Shown here one piece after another: positions 36,391 through 45,024 of a stretch of 64,000 nucleotides of DNA (position 1 is the first letter of the stretch; each line of letters starts with the position of its first letter). The notes under the pieces were generated by a model. It saw only the letters and a list, made by a program, of their open reading frames with translations, searched no databases and had not been told where the DNA came from. The stretch covers positions 62,001-126,000 of the forward strand of contig JBJMMD010000051.1 in assembly GCA_045804965.1 (NCBI GenBank), written 5' to 3'. A program made the translations under genes and the position numbers. The DNA comes from CAVTUU01 sp045804965. GTDB lineage: Bacteria; Chloroflexota; Chloroflexia; Thermomicrobiales; UBA6265.

Positions 36391-36612
36391 GCCCGCGTTC
36401 CCTGCTTTCCAACGGATTCCTCTCCCCGTCCCTCTGAACACTCATCGCAAATCCGAGCCCGTATCATCCGCTACGAGCTGGACAAGGAATATCATGTAGT
36501 GACGACGATCCGGCCGACAGAAGCGACGATGCAGCGAGTGCGATCGGGATCCTGCGCCCCTACACCCATCATCCTATGCGCTACTCTCTCCGCCATGCTG
36601 AGCACCCCACCC

Positions 36613-36698
36613 CGTCATTCTGAGTGAAGGCGAAGAATCTAGCCCTGCCAACCACCGTCGCCAACAGCGGCAAACGCCCTGATTCACTTGGCATGACA
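36613..36698. repeat. CGTCATTCTGAG-type interspersed repeat, copy 3
   Basis: Left end CGTCATTCTGAG at 36613-36624 is followed by TGAAGGCGAAGAATCT (36625-36640). The right end TTGGCATGACAAG at about 36688-36700 is an inverted, diverged partner of the left end. It lies in the gap between the response regulator and the CoxL-like gene and has no coding potential of its own. Confidence 0.5.
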
Positions 36699-36739
36699 AG
36701 GCGCGGGGTCAGATTGGCGTGACGAGAGACGCATAAGGC

Positions 36740-36767
36740 TTGCCTCCCACCGGCAGGCGGGTACAAT
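36740..36767 (+). promoter_or_regulatory. Possible sigma70-type promoter for the CoxL-like gene
   Basis: TTGCCT (36740-36745), 16-base spacer, TACAAT (36762-36767). The -10 hexamer is close to consensus and the -35 matches at TTG. It lies 64 bases before the chosen ATG. Confidence 0.4.
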
Positions 36768-36831
36768 GCCGCTACTTTTGACGGTGATCGGCTGAAATCG
36801 ACAGCAATTCGTGAAGGTGGAGACCAACGCA

Positions 36832-39186
36832 ATGGTGCTGAGCAGTTACGTCGGCGCGACGGTCCGCCGCAAAGAAGACCCGCGACTGATCACGGGTTCG
36901 TCGGCGTACGTTGACGACATCTCGATCACCGGCACGTTGCACATGGCGTTCGTGCGCAGTCCCTATGCGCACGCCAACGTACGTGGCATCGACATTTCTG
37001 CCGCCTTGGGGATGCCCGGCGTGGCCAAGGTCATGACCGCCGAGGATCTGGAGCGCGTCACGACCGATATCTATCCGGACGACGTGACCAAAGAAACTGG
37101 CGGGGCGGCCGACAAGGCGATCGAGGACGACGGGATCTCCGTGCCACAGGTCCTTCCCTTAGCGAAGTCCAAAGTGCGCTACGTCGGGGAAGCGGTTGCC
37201 GCCGTTATCGCCGTGACCCCCGCGCAAGCGGTCGATGCTGCTGCCATCGTCGACGTCGATTATGAACCGCTCGACGTCGTCACCGATCCCTACAAAGCGA
37301 TGAACGATGGCGCCCCGCTTCTTTATGACGAAGTCAAGAACAACATCTCAGTCATCGAGCAAACAGTTCACGGGGATGTCGATGCCGCGTTCGCATCGGC
37401 CAAGATCAACGTTTCAGCCAAGATTCGATCGAACCGAGTCTTTCCAATGGCGATGGAGACACGCGGCGTGCTGGCCGCCCCGGATCCGATTACGCGCGGG
37501 CTCACTGTCTGGGGTTCAACTCAGGCTCCACACTGGAACCGAAACTCGATCGCGACCGCGCTCGGCTTGAGCCAGAATCAAGTTCGCTATATCGCGCCCG
37601 AAGTCGGTGGTGGATTTGGATGCAAAATCGGAGCGTATCAAGAGGAATTCGTCGCCGCCGCTGCCGCCACCATCCTCAAGCGGCCGGTGAAATGGATCGA
37701 ATCCCGGAGCGAGAACTTCCTGGCGACAAATCATGGCCGCAACCAGTGGGGCGAATTCGAGGTCGCCGCTGACGAGAATGGCAAGCTGACCGGCTTGAGG
37801 GCCCGAGTCGTACTCGATTCCGGCGCTTATCCATGGGCCCTCGACCTTGCCTGGGCCACGTGGGTGATGTCGACCGGCTGCTACGAGGTGCCCAACCTCG
37901 ACTACAAGGTGACCGGCGTGTACACGAACACAATGGCGAACGGCGCCTATCGCGGCGCCGGCCGGCCGGAGGCCGCCTATTACGTCGAGCGGCTGATGGA
38001 TTTGATCGCCGACGAAGGTGGTCTCGACCCAGCTCAGGTCCGCCGCGTCAATTTCATTGCGCCCGACAAATTCCCGTACACAACACTTTCGGGCGAACAT
38101 TACGACACCGGCGAGTACGAGAAGGCGCTAAATAAGGCCCTCGAAGTTGCCGGCTACGACCAGCTTCGCCGGGAGCAAGCGACTGCCCGCCAGCAGGGTC
38201 GGTATTTGGGGGTTGGCCTGGCGTCGTATGTCGAGATTTGCGGTTTCGGCCCATACGATAGCGCCCAGGTTCGGATCGAACCGAGCGGCGCAGTCACAAT
38301 CTTTACTGGCGTTTCGCCGCACGGGCAGGGCCAGGAAACGACTTTCTCACAGCTCGCGGCAGATTACATCGGCGCCGACTTTGATTCGATCGTCGTTCAC
38401 CACGGCGACACCGGCAACACGCCGCAAGGCAATGGCACAATGGGCAGCCGTGGTTTGGTTGTCGGCGGCGGCGCGCTCGTGATCTCGCTCAACAAGATCA
38501 AGGAAAAGGCGGTCAGGATCGCCGCCCATCAGCTCGAGGCCGCGATCGAGGACATCGAGCTCGCCGAGGGCAAGTATCGGGTCAAGGGCGTGCCGAGCCG
38601 AGGCGCGACCCTCGCCGATATCGCCAAGCTCGCATACAGCGGCGACTTGCCGGACGACATCGATGTCGGTCTCGAGACGACCGACTTTTTCAAGCCCGCG
38701 GACGAAACCTTCCCTTTCGGCACCCACATCGCCGTTGTCGAAGTCTTTCCCGACACGGGCCAAGTCAAGATCCTGAAGTACGTCTCCGTCGACGACTGCG
38801 GCACGATCATCAGTCCGATGCTGGTCACGGGTCAAGTCCATGGCGGGCTAGCGCAAGGGATCGGACAGGCGTTGTTCGAAGAAGTGCAATATGACGAGAA
38901 CGGCGAGTTGATCACCGGCACGCTCAATGACTACGCCGTGCCGAAGGCAATCAACTTCCCGACCTTCGAAACCCATCACACCACGACGACGACGCCCCTG
39001 AATCCGCTGGGCGCGAAGGGGATCGGGGAAGCAGCGACGATTGGCTCAACGCCGGCGATCGCTAACGCTGTGATCGACGCCCTTGAGCCATGGGGCATTC
39101 GACATCTCGACATGCCGTTCACCGCGGAGAAGGTCTGGCGGGCGATCAACAGCGCTCAGCAACCGGCAGTCGGCGCTGCAGACTAA
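36832..39186 (+). CDS. Xanthine dehydrogenase/CoxL-family molybdenum hydroxylase, form II large subunit
   Basis: 784 residues from ATG at 36832, with GGTGGAG nine bases upstream; a GTG at 36811 is less likely. The start GATVRRKEDPRLITGSSAYVDDI is typical. The active-site loop reads AYRGAGR (372-378), the form II signature, and not the AYxCSFR of true CO dehydrogenase. The C-terminal GIGEAATIG carries the catalytic Glu. The substrate is therefore more likely an aldehyde, purine or aromatic heterocycle. Unusually, no Fe-S (CoxS) or FAD (CoxM) subunit gene is beside it. Confidence 0.92.
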   Translation: MVLSSYVGATVRRKEDPRLITGSSAYVDDISITGTLHMAFVRSPYAHANVRGIDISAALGMPGVAKVMTAEDLERVTTDIYPDDVTKETGGAADKAIEDDGISVPQVLPLAKSKVRYVGEAVAAVIAVTPAQAVDAAAIVDVDYEPLDVVTDPYKAMNDGAPLLYDEVKNNISVIEQTVHGDVDAAFASAKINVSAKIRSNRVFPMAMETRGVLAAPDPITRGLTVWGSTQAPHWNRNSIATALGLSQNQVRYIAPEVGGGFGCKIGAYQEEFVAAAAATILKRPVKWIESRSENFLATNHGRNQWGEFEVAADENGKLTGLRARVVLDSGAYPWALDLAWATWVMSTGCYEVPNLDYKVTGVYTNTMANGAYRGAGRPEAAYYVERLMDLIADEGGLDPAQVRRVNFIAPDKFPYTTLSGEHYDTGEYEKALNKALEVAGYDQLRREQATARQQGRYLGVGLASYVEICGFGPYDSAQVRIEPSGAVTIFTGVSPHGQGQETTFSQLAADYIGADFDSIVVHHGDTGNTPQGNGTMGSRGLVVGGGALVISLNKIKEKAVRIAAHQLEAAIEDIELAEGKYRVKGVPSRGATLADIAKLAYSGDLPDDIDVGLETTDFFKPADETFPFGTHIAVVEVFPDTGQVKILKYVSVDDCGTIISPMLVTGQVHGGLAQGIGQALFEEVQYDENGELITGTLNDYAVPKAINFPTFETHHTTTTTPLNPLGAKGIGEAATIGSTPAIANAVIDALEPWGIRHLDMPFTAEKVWRAINSAQQPAVGAAD

Positions 39187-39202
39187 TCGAACAGCTTCGA
39201 CC

Positions 39203-39222
39203 GGCCCCCAAAATTGGGGTCC
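39203..39222. terminator. Possible bidirectional terminator between convergent genes
   Basis: CCCC-AAAATT-GGGG (39206-39219) lies between the stops of the CoxL-like gene (plus) and the GNAT gene (minus). The stem is only four to six pairs and no clear T-run follows, so the assignment is weak. Confidence 0.28.
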
Positions 39223-39247
39223 GATCCGCGCTCCGCGAGCCGAACCC

Positions 39248-39760
39248 TCACGAATCGGGATGGGCTTCAGCCCACTGGCTCCCTGGTCGCCAGCGGTACA
39301 TGAGCTGATGCTCGATGCCTCGCATCACGAATCGATCGCCATATGGCAGAAAACCGAATTGGCGATAGAAATCGAGCGCATGCGTTTGCGCGCTGAGCGC
39401 GGTCAGATTCGTCGCCGTGCTGTCAACTGCCGCGAGCAATGCCCGCATGATCGCGCTGCCGATTCCTTGCCGGCGGTACTCGGGAAGCGTCGCGATCCAG
39501 GAAATTTGGGCGCCGTTTTCTTGATGTGACGGCAACGTGAGTCGACCGCAACCGACCGCGCCCACGGGCAACACTGCGAGCACGTGGAGCGAGCGTGGAT
39601 CATCGGGGTCGGGGTCCGCTGCGTCGGAGATGCCTTGCTCGACGCCGAAAACCCGCCGGCGAACTTCACGCACGATCGCCAACTCCTCGTCCGATTCGAC
39701 GAATCTGATCTCGACCTGGTCAAGTAGGTCAGATTGTGAAGTGGTTCGACGAACGGTCAT
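39248..39760 (-). CDS. GNAT family N-acetyltransferase
   Basis: 170 residues. The GNAT core is visible: VEIRFVESDEELAIVREVRRRVFGVEQGI at the start, GAVGCGRLTL, then ISWIATLPEYRRQGIGSAIMRALL (acetyl-CoA loop, about 88-111) and LSAQTHALDFYRQFGFLPYG. Closest in pattern to ElaA/PanM-like or YitI-like acyltransferases; substrate unknown. The start ATG overlaps the stop of argH (ATGA), which suggests coupling. Some bacteria fuse or pair ArgH with an acetyltransferase for arginine synthesis (ArgA activity), so an N-acetylglutamate synthase role is possible but unproven. Confidence 0.8.
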   Translation of the reverse strand: MTVRRTTSQSDLLDQVEIRFVESDEELAIVREVRRRVFGVEQGISDAADPDPDDPRSLHVLAVLPVGAVGCGRLTLPSHQENGAQISWIATLPEYRRQGIGSAIMRALLAAVDSTATNLTALSAQTHALDFYRQFGFLPYGDRFVMRGIEHQLMYRWRPGSQWAEAHPDS

Positions 39761-41241
39761 GGACTTCCGCGGTCGCCGTGGTGTGCGAAGAGCGCCGACA
39801 TTGCCGCCTCGCGCTCACCTACCCAGGCACGCTGTACCGCCAACCGCCGTTTCGCGGCTGAAAGGGCGGCGGCAACGCGCACCGGCGCTGTTCCACCCGG
39901 CACATCCCGTGCCGCCACGCTTTCGAGCGCGGTCAAGTGCGGGTGGACTTCAGCGAAGATTGGGTGAGCCTCGGCCCATTCCTCATCCGTCACATCGGCA
40001 AAACTCTTGTCCCGCTCCGTGCAAGAGCGGACCAGCCGTCCCACGACTTCGTGCGCCTCCCGGAAGGGAACACCGAGTTTGGCCAACGTGTCTGCCACAT
40101 CCGTCGCCAGTGAAAAGTTGCCGAGTGCCGCCTCCGCCATCTTTTCGCGCTTAAACGTCGCGGTGCGGAGCATCGGCGGAAAAACGGCGAGCACGGCGAG
40201 GATCGTATCGACCGAGTCGAAAAGCCCCTCTTTATCTTCTTGAAAATCCTTGTTAAAGGTGAGCGGCAGCCCCTTGATCACCGTCAGCATACCGACGAGG
40301 TGCCCGAACACGCGACCGGTTTTGCCGCGCGCGAGCTCGGCGATATCGGGATTCTTCTTCTGCGGCATGATCGAGCTGCCAGTTGAGAACGCGTCGGAGA
40401 GCTCCAGGAACCCCACCTCTCCTGATGACCAGAAGATGATCTCGTCGCTCAACCGGGAAACGTGAAGCGCAATCAGCGAGCAAGCGTAGAGGACGTCGAG
40501 CACAAAATCGCGGTCAGAAACGGCATCCATGCTATTAGTCGAGATCGCTTCAAAACCAAGATCAGCGGCGACGAATTCGCGATCGATTGGATACGCGGAA
40601 CCCGCGAGTGCGGCCGATCCTAGCGCCAGCACATCCGTCCGCCGGAATGCGTCTTGAAGCCGATCAGTATCCCGCTCTAACATCGCGACATAGGCGTGCA
40701 GATGGTGTGCAAGCAGCACGGGCTGCGCCCGCTGCAAATGGGTATAGCCGGGCATTACGACGCCAAGATGCGCCTCGGCGACATCAGTCAGCGCCGCAGA
40801 AAGATCAAGTACTCCGCCGAAAATTGCTAAAATCGCCCGCTTCGTCCACATCCGCACATCGTTGACGACCTGATCGTTACGACTGCGTCCGGTATGCAGC
40901 TTGCCCGTGACCGGACCGATCAATTCACGCAACCGGCGCTCGACGCCGGTGTGCACATCCTCGTCAGCAATCGAAAGGGAAAACTCGCCAGCATCGATCT
41001 CATCCAAAATGCGCCACAGCCCTGCTTCGATTTCCTCCGCTTCCGCAAGCGAGACGATGCCTTGCCGGCCGAGCATGCGAACGTGGGCAATCGATCCGCG
41101 GATATCGTCTCGAACGAGCCGGATGTCAAACGTGACGGACGCGTTGAACGCCTCCAATCGGGCATCGGGCGACTCGGAAAATCGCCCGCTCCATGCTTTG
41201 GAAGCGCCATCAACTCTGACCGGCTGTTTCGACGTGCCCAC
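39757..41241 (-). CDS. argH: Argininosuccinate lyase
   Basis: 494 residues. It splits argininosuccinate to arginine and fumarate. The fumarase/aspartase superfamily signature GSSIMPQKKNPDIAELARGKTG is present. Other segments typical of ArgH: WSGRFSESPDARLEAFNASVTFDIRL at the start, EDVHTGVERRL, TGRSRNDQV and MPGYTHLQRAQPVLLAHHL. GTG start with AAAGGG upstream. The short C-terminal extension after AAALSAAKRRLA is slightly longer than usual. It shares an overlap with the GNAT gene; no other arg genes are in the window. Confidence 0.96.
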   Translation of the reverse strand: MGTSKQPVRVDGASKAWSGRFSESPDARLEAFNASVTFDIRLVRDDIRGSIAHVRMLGRQGIVSLAEAEEIEAGLWRILDEIDAGEFSLSIADEDVHTGVERRLRELIGPVTGKLHTGRSRNDQVVNDVRMWTKRAILAIFGGVLDLSAALTDVAEAHLGVVMPGYTHLQRAQPVLLAHHLHAYVAMLERDTDRLQDAFRRTDVLALGSAALAGSAYPIDREFVAADLGFEAISTNSMDAVSDRDFVLDVLYACSLIALHVSRLSDEIIFWSSGEVGFLELSDAFSTGSSIMPQKKNPDIAELARGKTGRVFGHLVGMLTVIKGLPLTFNKDFQEDKEGLFDSVDTILAVLAVFPPMLRTATFKREKMAEAALGNFSLATDVADTLAKLGVPFREAHEVVGRLVRSCTERDKSFADVTDEEWAEAHPIFAEVHPHLTALESVAARDVPGGTAPVRVAAALSAAKRRLAVQRAWVGEREAAMSALFAHHGDRGSP

Positions 41242-41385
41242 CGAATCCCTTTCAAGTCATGCAGTCGACCAAGGCGTCATTATCCATGCTTCCACACACG
41301 AAGCGCGGGTTCTCGCCCCAGAGTTTCGTTAGAATGGCGTTCTGATTTCACCGCTCGGCCCGTCATTCACTAGGAGCATGCACCT

Positions 41386-42825
41386 ATGACTGCCGCCAAT
41401 CCCTACGACGAATCGGTTCGCGCGCTCGATCGCGTTCACGAGCTTGCCCGCGAGTATGTCCGTGACCTGCCGAACCGGCGAGTTGGTCGCTTGCTCGAAA
41501 CCGACGAGCTTACGGATGCTTTCGATGAGCCACTCCCTGAACATTCGTCAGATCCAGTCGCCGCGATCGAGGATTGGTTCAAGCGTGCCGATCCCGGCAT
41601 TGTCGCCTCGCCCGGACCCCGTTTCTTCGGCTTCGTCGTCGGCGGAGCGACGCCCGCGGCACTCGCCGGCGATTGGCTCGCCTCCGCGATCGATCAAAAC
41701 GGCGGCCTCTGGCCGGCGAGTCCTGCCTCCGCTGTAACGGAGCTCGCCGTCATCCGCTGGTTGAAAGAATTGTTCGGGCTTCCCTCCGCATGGGTCGGCG
41801 TTTTGACTAGCGGCGCGACGATGGCGAACTTGGTTGGGCTCGCCGCCGCCCGGCAATGGGCTGGGCGGCAACTCGGGTTCGATCCCGCGGTTGACGGCCT
41901 CGGCGGCCATCCGCCGATTCCTGTCTTGTCCAGCCAGGCGATTCATTCCAGCGCGGTAAAGGCGCTGGGTAATCTCGGACTTGGGCGAAGCAGCGTCCGC
42001 AAGGTCGCTGCGCCTGGCGGCGAAGTCAATCTCGCCGCCTTCGAGAAGGAACTGGAACAGCTGGACGGTCCGGTCATCGTGATCGCGAACGCAGGCGAGG
42101 TGAACACCGGCCAGTTCGATAAGATCGACGCCATTGCCGACCTCTGCCAGCTTCACCCGGGTGGAGCTTGGTTGCACGTCGATGGTGCGTTCGGCCTCTT
42201 TGCCGCCGCGTCACCTGGCCTTCAGTATCTCGTTGCCGGGATCGAGCGAGCGGATTCCGTTGCGTCCGACGGCCACAAGTGGCTCAACGTGCCATACGAT
42301 TGTGGATTCGCATTCGTCCGCGACGAATCGGCTTTGCGGGCCACGTTTTCGGCCAAGGGGCCGTACACCGCCGGCAGCGCTGGCTGGGATGCCGATGATT
42401 TCAGTCCCGATATGTCGCGCCGGTTTCGCGGTCTCGCCGCATGGTGCGCGCTCAAAGCCTATGGCCGCGATGGTTACCGCGCGCTCGTCGAACGGTGCGT
42501 AGAAAACGCCACGGCGTTTGCCTCCTGGGTCGATGAGACTCCGGGCCTCGAACTCATGAACGCCGAGCGCGTGCGCCAATCGCCTCTCAATTGTGTCTGC
42601 TTCCGCTTTACGCCCGCCGGGTTGGAACCGGAAGCTACGAACGCCTTCAATCGCGCCGCCGTTGCCGCGATTCAAGACGATGGTCGCGCATTCGTCACGG
42701 GAACCGTCTGGGAGGGCAAGGCCGCAATCCGCGCCGCCTTCGATAACTGGGCCACCACGCTCGCAGATGTTGAAATCTTGGAGTCCGTCGCCGACGACGT
42801 CGGAGCCAAGCTTCACACTACGTGA
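41386..42825 (+). CDS. Group II PLP-dependent decarboxylase (aromatic-L-amino-acid/glutamate decarboxylase type)
   Basis: 479 residues. N-terminus DPVAAIEDWFKRADPGIVASPGPRFFGFVVGGATPAALAGDWLASAI, then GVLTSGATMANLVGLAAAR (PLP phosphate), HVDGAFGLFAA (pyridine-N Asp) and ADSVASDGHKWLNVPYDCGFAFVRD with the Schiff-base lysine in DGHKW. Several relatives are annotated as tyrosine, aromatic amino acid or aspartate decarboxylases and some as aldehyde synthases, so the substrate is not resolved. ATG with TAGGAGC at good spacing. Stops converge with the EEP gene eight bases away. Confidence 0.88.
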   Translation: MTAANPYDESVRALDRVHELAREYVRDLPNRRVGRLLETDELTDAFDEPLPEHSSDPVAAIEDWFKRADPGIVASPGPRFFGFVVGGATPAALAGDWLASAIDQNGGLWPASPASAVTELAVIRWLKELFGLPSAWVGVLTSGATMANLVGLAAARQWAGRQLGFDPAVDGLGGHPPIPVLSSQAIHSSAVKALGNLGLGRSSVRKVAAPGGEVNLAAFEKELEQLDGPVIVIANAGEVNTGQFDKIDAIADLCQLHPGGAWLHVDGAFGLFAAASPGLQYLVAGIERADSVASDGHKWLNVPYDCGFAFVRDESALRATFSAKGPYTAGSAGWDADDFSPDMSRRFRGLAAWCALKAYGRDGYRALVERCVENATAFASWVDETPGLELMNAERVRQSPLNCVCFRFTPAGLEPEATNAFNRAAVAAIQDDGRAFVTGTVWEGKAAIRAAFDNWATTLADVEILESVADDVGAKLHTT

Positions 42826-42832
42826 GCCAGCC

Positions 42833-44764
42833 CTAGGGCGGAACAAGGGTCAGGTCGGCCGCCACGGGTTTGTGGTCAGAGGCGTCAGTATCGGGAATCC
42901 AGGCGTCGCGGACTTCGATGTCGCTTGTGACCATAATGTAGTCGATCCGGCGGCCGCTATTCGGAAACGTTTCCCCAGATGGCGGTCCGGTATTGATTAA
43001 CCCTGCTCCCTCCAGCACGCGCACGGCGTCCGAATCGGGCTCGGAATTGAGATCGGCTCCGAGCACCGCGGGGCGATCGCCGTTGATGAACTCGCTTAGC
43101 TGCTTGGCTTGTTCGGTGCGAACGTCCGCCGCGTCTTCGGCATTGTCTAAATGCGTGCCAAAGACGACAACCGGTCCCGCTGTAGTATCGACCCTAACTT
43201 CGATCACCGATCGCTTCAAGTTCTCCGTCGAATCGAACTTCCGCACCGTCACTGTCGTCACCGGCGCTTTGGTCAAGATCGCGTTCCCCCATAATCCGTC
43301 GACCGACGCGGTTCCGAAATAGATGGGCATGTCGAGCCGCTGACTGAGCCATGTCGCCTCGTCGACACCGCTCGCGATCGGCCAGCCCCGGCTAACCTCC
43401 TGCAAGACCACAATGTCCGGTTGATCCGCTTCGATCGCCTTTGCGGTCCGTTCGAGGTTCCAAGTGGCATTGAGTCCGAACCCGGACTGAATGTTGTAGG
43501 TCATCGCCGTGAAGTTGGTCGCCAAAGGCTTGCCAACATCCGGTTCCTGCCAATGGATCGATTCCCGGGCGCACGAAATGACGAGGATCACGAACACGAT
43601 CGCCAATGGCCGGACAAGCCAGATCATGTGATACGTGAGCGAAATCCTTTGCCGCCACGCGCCGACGAGCGCCGAGGCCGCCAGCAACAAAAACAGCATG
43701 ACCACGATCTCGCCTGAACCGGTGAAGGAAAAATAGGCGAAGAGCAAGATCGCCTGCGCCAGCATCCCTGCCGTGAACCAAAAGCTCGTCGCCCCGACCC
43801 CAGTTTGCCGGCGGCCCCGGCAAACAGTCAGCAAGCACGTCATCACGAGGATCGCCGCGCCGGCCCCTCCGAGTTGGGCCCCGGTTTGGGCCGCGGCGCC
43901 GCCGGACCAGAGCAACCACAGACCAAAACCGCCAAGAATCGCGGACAGCGTTGTCCATTGCGGCATCGCCCCCGGATGCCGCAAAAGCGTCCATGGTCGA
44001 CTGAATAGCAAGACGGCTAACGAGAGACCAATCACGAGCCCAAGACCGAGCAACCCCGCTCCCGGACCGACCGTCGTATCCATCCGCGCACCGGCAAGAC
44101 CGAGATTCCCGGTCATCAAGTGATAGAGCCCCAGCCCCGGGCCAATGCCAAGCAGCGGCGCCGAATCGAGAAAGACCGGTTCGCGGTAGGGGATCAATCC
44201 GGCGAATTCCGCGCATTGGGCAAGACTGGCGAGAAACACTGCAAGCAGCAGGATCGTGATGAGGTCGGCGCTCAGGCTTGGCATCCACGGCAAATCGACG
44301 GTCAGAAACCAGGTCCTAATCGCGAGATCGAGCACGAGTCCGAGGCCGATTCCAGCGGCCGCCGCCTCTCGCCCGACCGCAAGGAGCGGCGGAAACAGCC
44401 AACCCCAGGCGATCACCGCGATCGCCCCCAGAACCAGCCGCGCGTACGGTTCCTGCCAAAATTGCATGATCAAGCGCGGGAGCGCGAGCGCAAGACCAGC
44501 AATCAACACGGCGCGCCGGGGACCGGCGAGGCGAACATTGACGCTACACAGTCCGAACGCGAGGAAAACGGCAAGCGCGATCGCGGCGAGGGCTTCTCGC
44601 TCGCCTTGCCCGACCGAGAAAACCATGTACGAGAGGAAGACACGCGTCGACTCGAGCATGAGCGTGGTGGAAATCGTGGCGACGACGAGGAATGGTAAAT
44701 AGTTCGCTTGTGCGCCAGCCCGGAGAAGCCGAAAGGCAGATTGGCGAGAACGGACGCGATCCAA
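42833..44764 (-). CDS. Membrane-anchored endonuclease/exonuclease/phosphatase (EEP) domain protein
   Basis: 643 residues. The first ~380 residues are about ten to twelve hydrophobic segments. The C-terminal ~240 residues are an EEP domain: FTAMTYNIQSGFG (metal Asn), DIVVLQEVSRG (metal Glu), VFGTHLDNAEDA (catalytic His), VLGADLNSEPDSDA (Asp/Asn pair), RIDYIMVTSD and ASDHKPVAADL (final His). The catalytic set looks complete, so a phosphodiesterase on nucleic acid, inositol phosphate or a phospholipid head group is likely, probably on the outer face. The start is TTG with AAGGAG seven bases upstream. Confidence 0.87.
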   Translation of the reverse strand: MDRVRSRQSAFRLLRAGAQANYLPFLVVATISTTLMLESTRVFLSYMVFSVGQGEREALAAIALAVFLAFGLCSVNVRLAGPRRAVLIAGLALALPRLIMQFWQEPYARLVLGAIAVIAWGWLFPPLLAVGREAAAAGIGLGLVLDLAIRTWFLTVDLPWMPSLSADLITILLLAVFLASLAQCAEFAGLIPYREPVFLDSAPLLGIGPGLGLYHLMTGNLGLAGARMDTTVGPGAGLLGLGLVIGLSLAVLLFSRPWTLLRHPGAMPQWTTLSAILGGFGLWLLWSGGAAAQTGAQLGGAGAAILVMTCLLTVCRGRRQTGVGATSFWFTAGMLAQAILLFAYFSFTGSGEIVVMLFLLLAASALVGAWRQRISLTYHMIWLVRPLAIVFVILVISCARESIHWQEPDVGKPLATNFTAMTYNIQSGFGLNATWNLERTAKAIEADQPDIVVLQEVSRGWPIASGVDEATWLSQRLDMPIYFGTASVDGLWGNAILTKAPVTTVTVRKFDSTENLKRSVIEVRVDTTAGPVVVFGTHLDNAEDAADVRTEQAKQLSEFINGDRPAVLGADLNSEPDSDAVRVLEGAGLINTGPPSGETFPNSGRRIDYIMVTSDIEVRDAWIPDTDASDHKPVAADLTLVPP

Positions 44765-44920
44765 TCCGAGGCTCCTTCACCACGAAGAGCGCGGCTCGTG
44801 CACCAGTGACAGTAGCACGTGAGAGCGCGATCCTGAACCGAGCTGGCTCAGCTGAAGCGTGTGTCGAATTCCGCGCCGGCTCTCGGAACAAGCTCGGTAA
44901 TGGGTTGCCAATTGGCGTAA

Positions 44921-44950
44921 ACTGTACGTACAGTCGTGGTACGGTATACT
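44921..44950 (+). promoter_or_regulatory. Promoter region of the nurA-herA operon with a perfect palindrome
   Basis: ACTGTACGTACAGT (44921-44934) is a perfect 14-bp palindrome. TATACT (44945-44950) is a near-consensus -10, and 17 bases upstream of it the -35 position would fall inside the palindrome. A bound dimer would block RNA polymerase. Two copies of ACGTTCGC (44967-44974 and 44994-45001) lie between here and the start codon. Confidence 0.5.
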
Positions 44951-45024
44951 TTGCAAATTAGCACGAACGTTCGCATCCGACTTCGCGTCAAGGACGTTCG
45001 CGGGGCTGCTAAGGGAGAATTGGA

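Noticed and set aside
36832..39186. Classical carbon monoxide dehydrogenase large subunit
   Set aside because: The active-site loop is AYRGAGR (form II), not the AYxCSFR of verified CO dehydrogenases, and coxS and coxM are not adjacent.
44964..44973. CGAACGTTCG as a Gram-positive LexA (Cheo-type) box
   Set aside because: Known CGAAC/GTTCG sites need a four-base spacer between half-sites; here there is none, so the 14-bp palindrome upstream was preferred as operator candidate.
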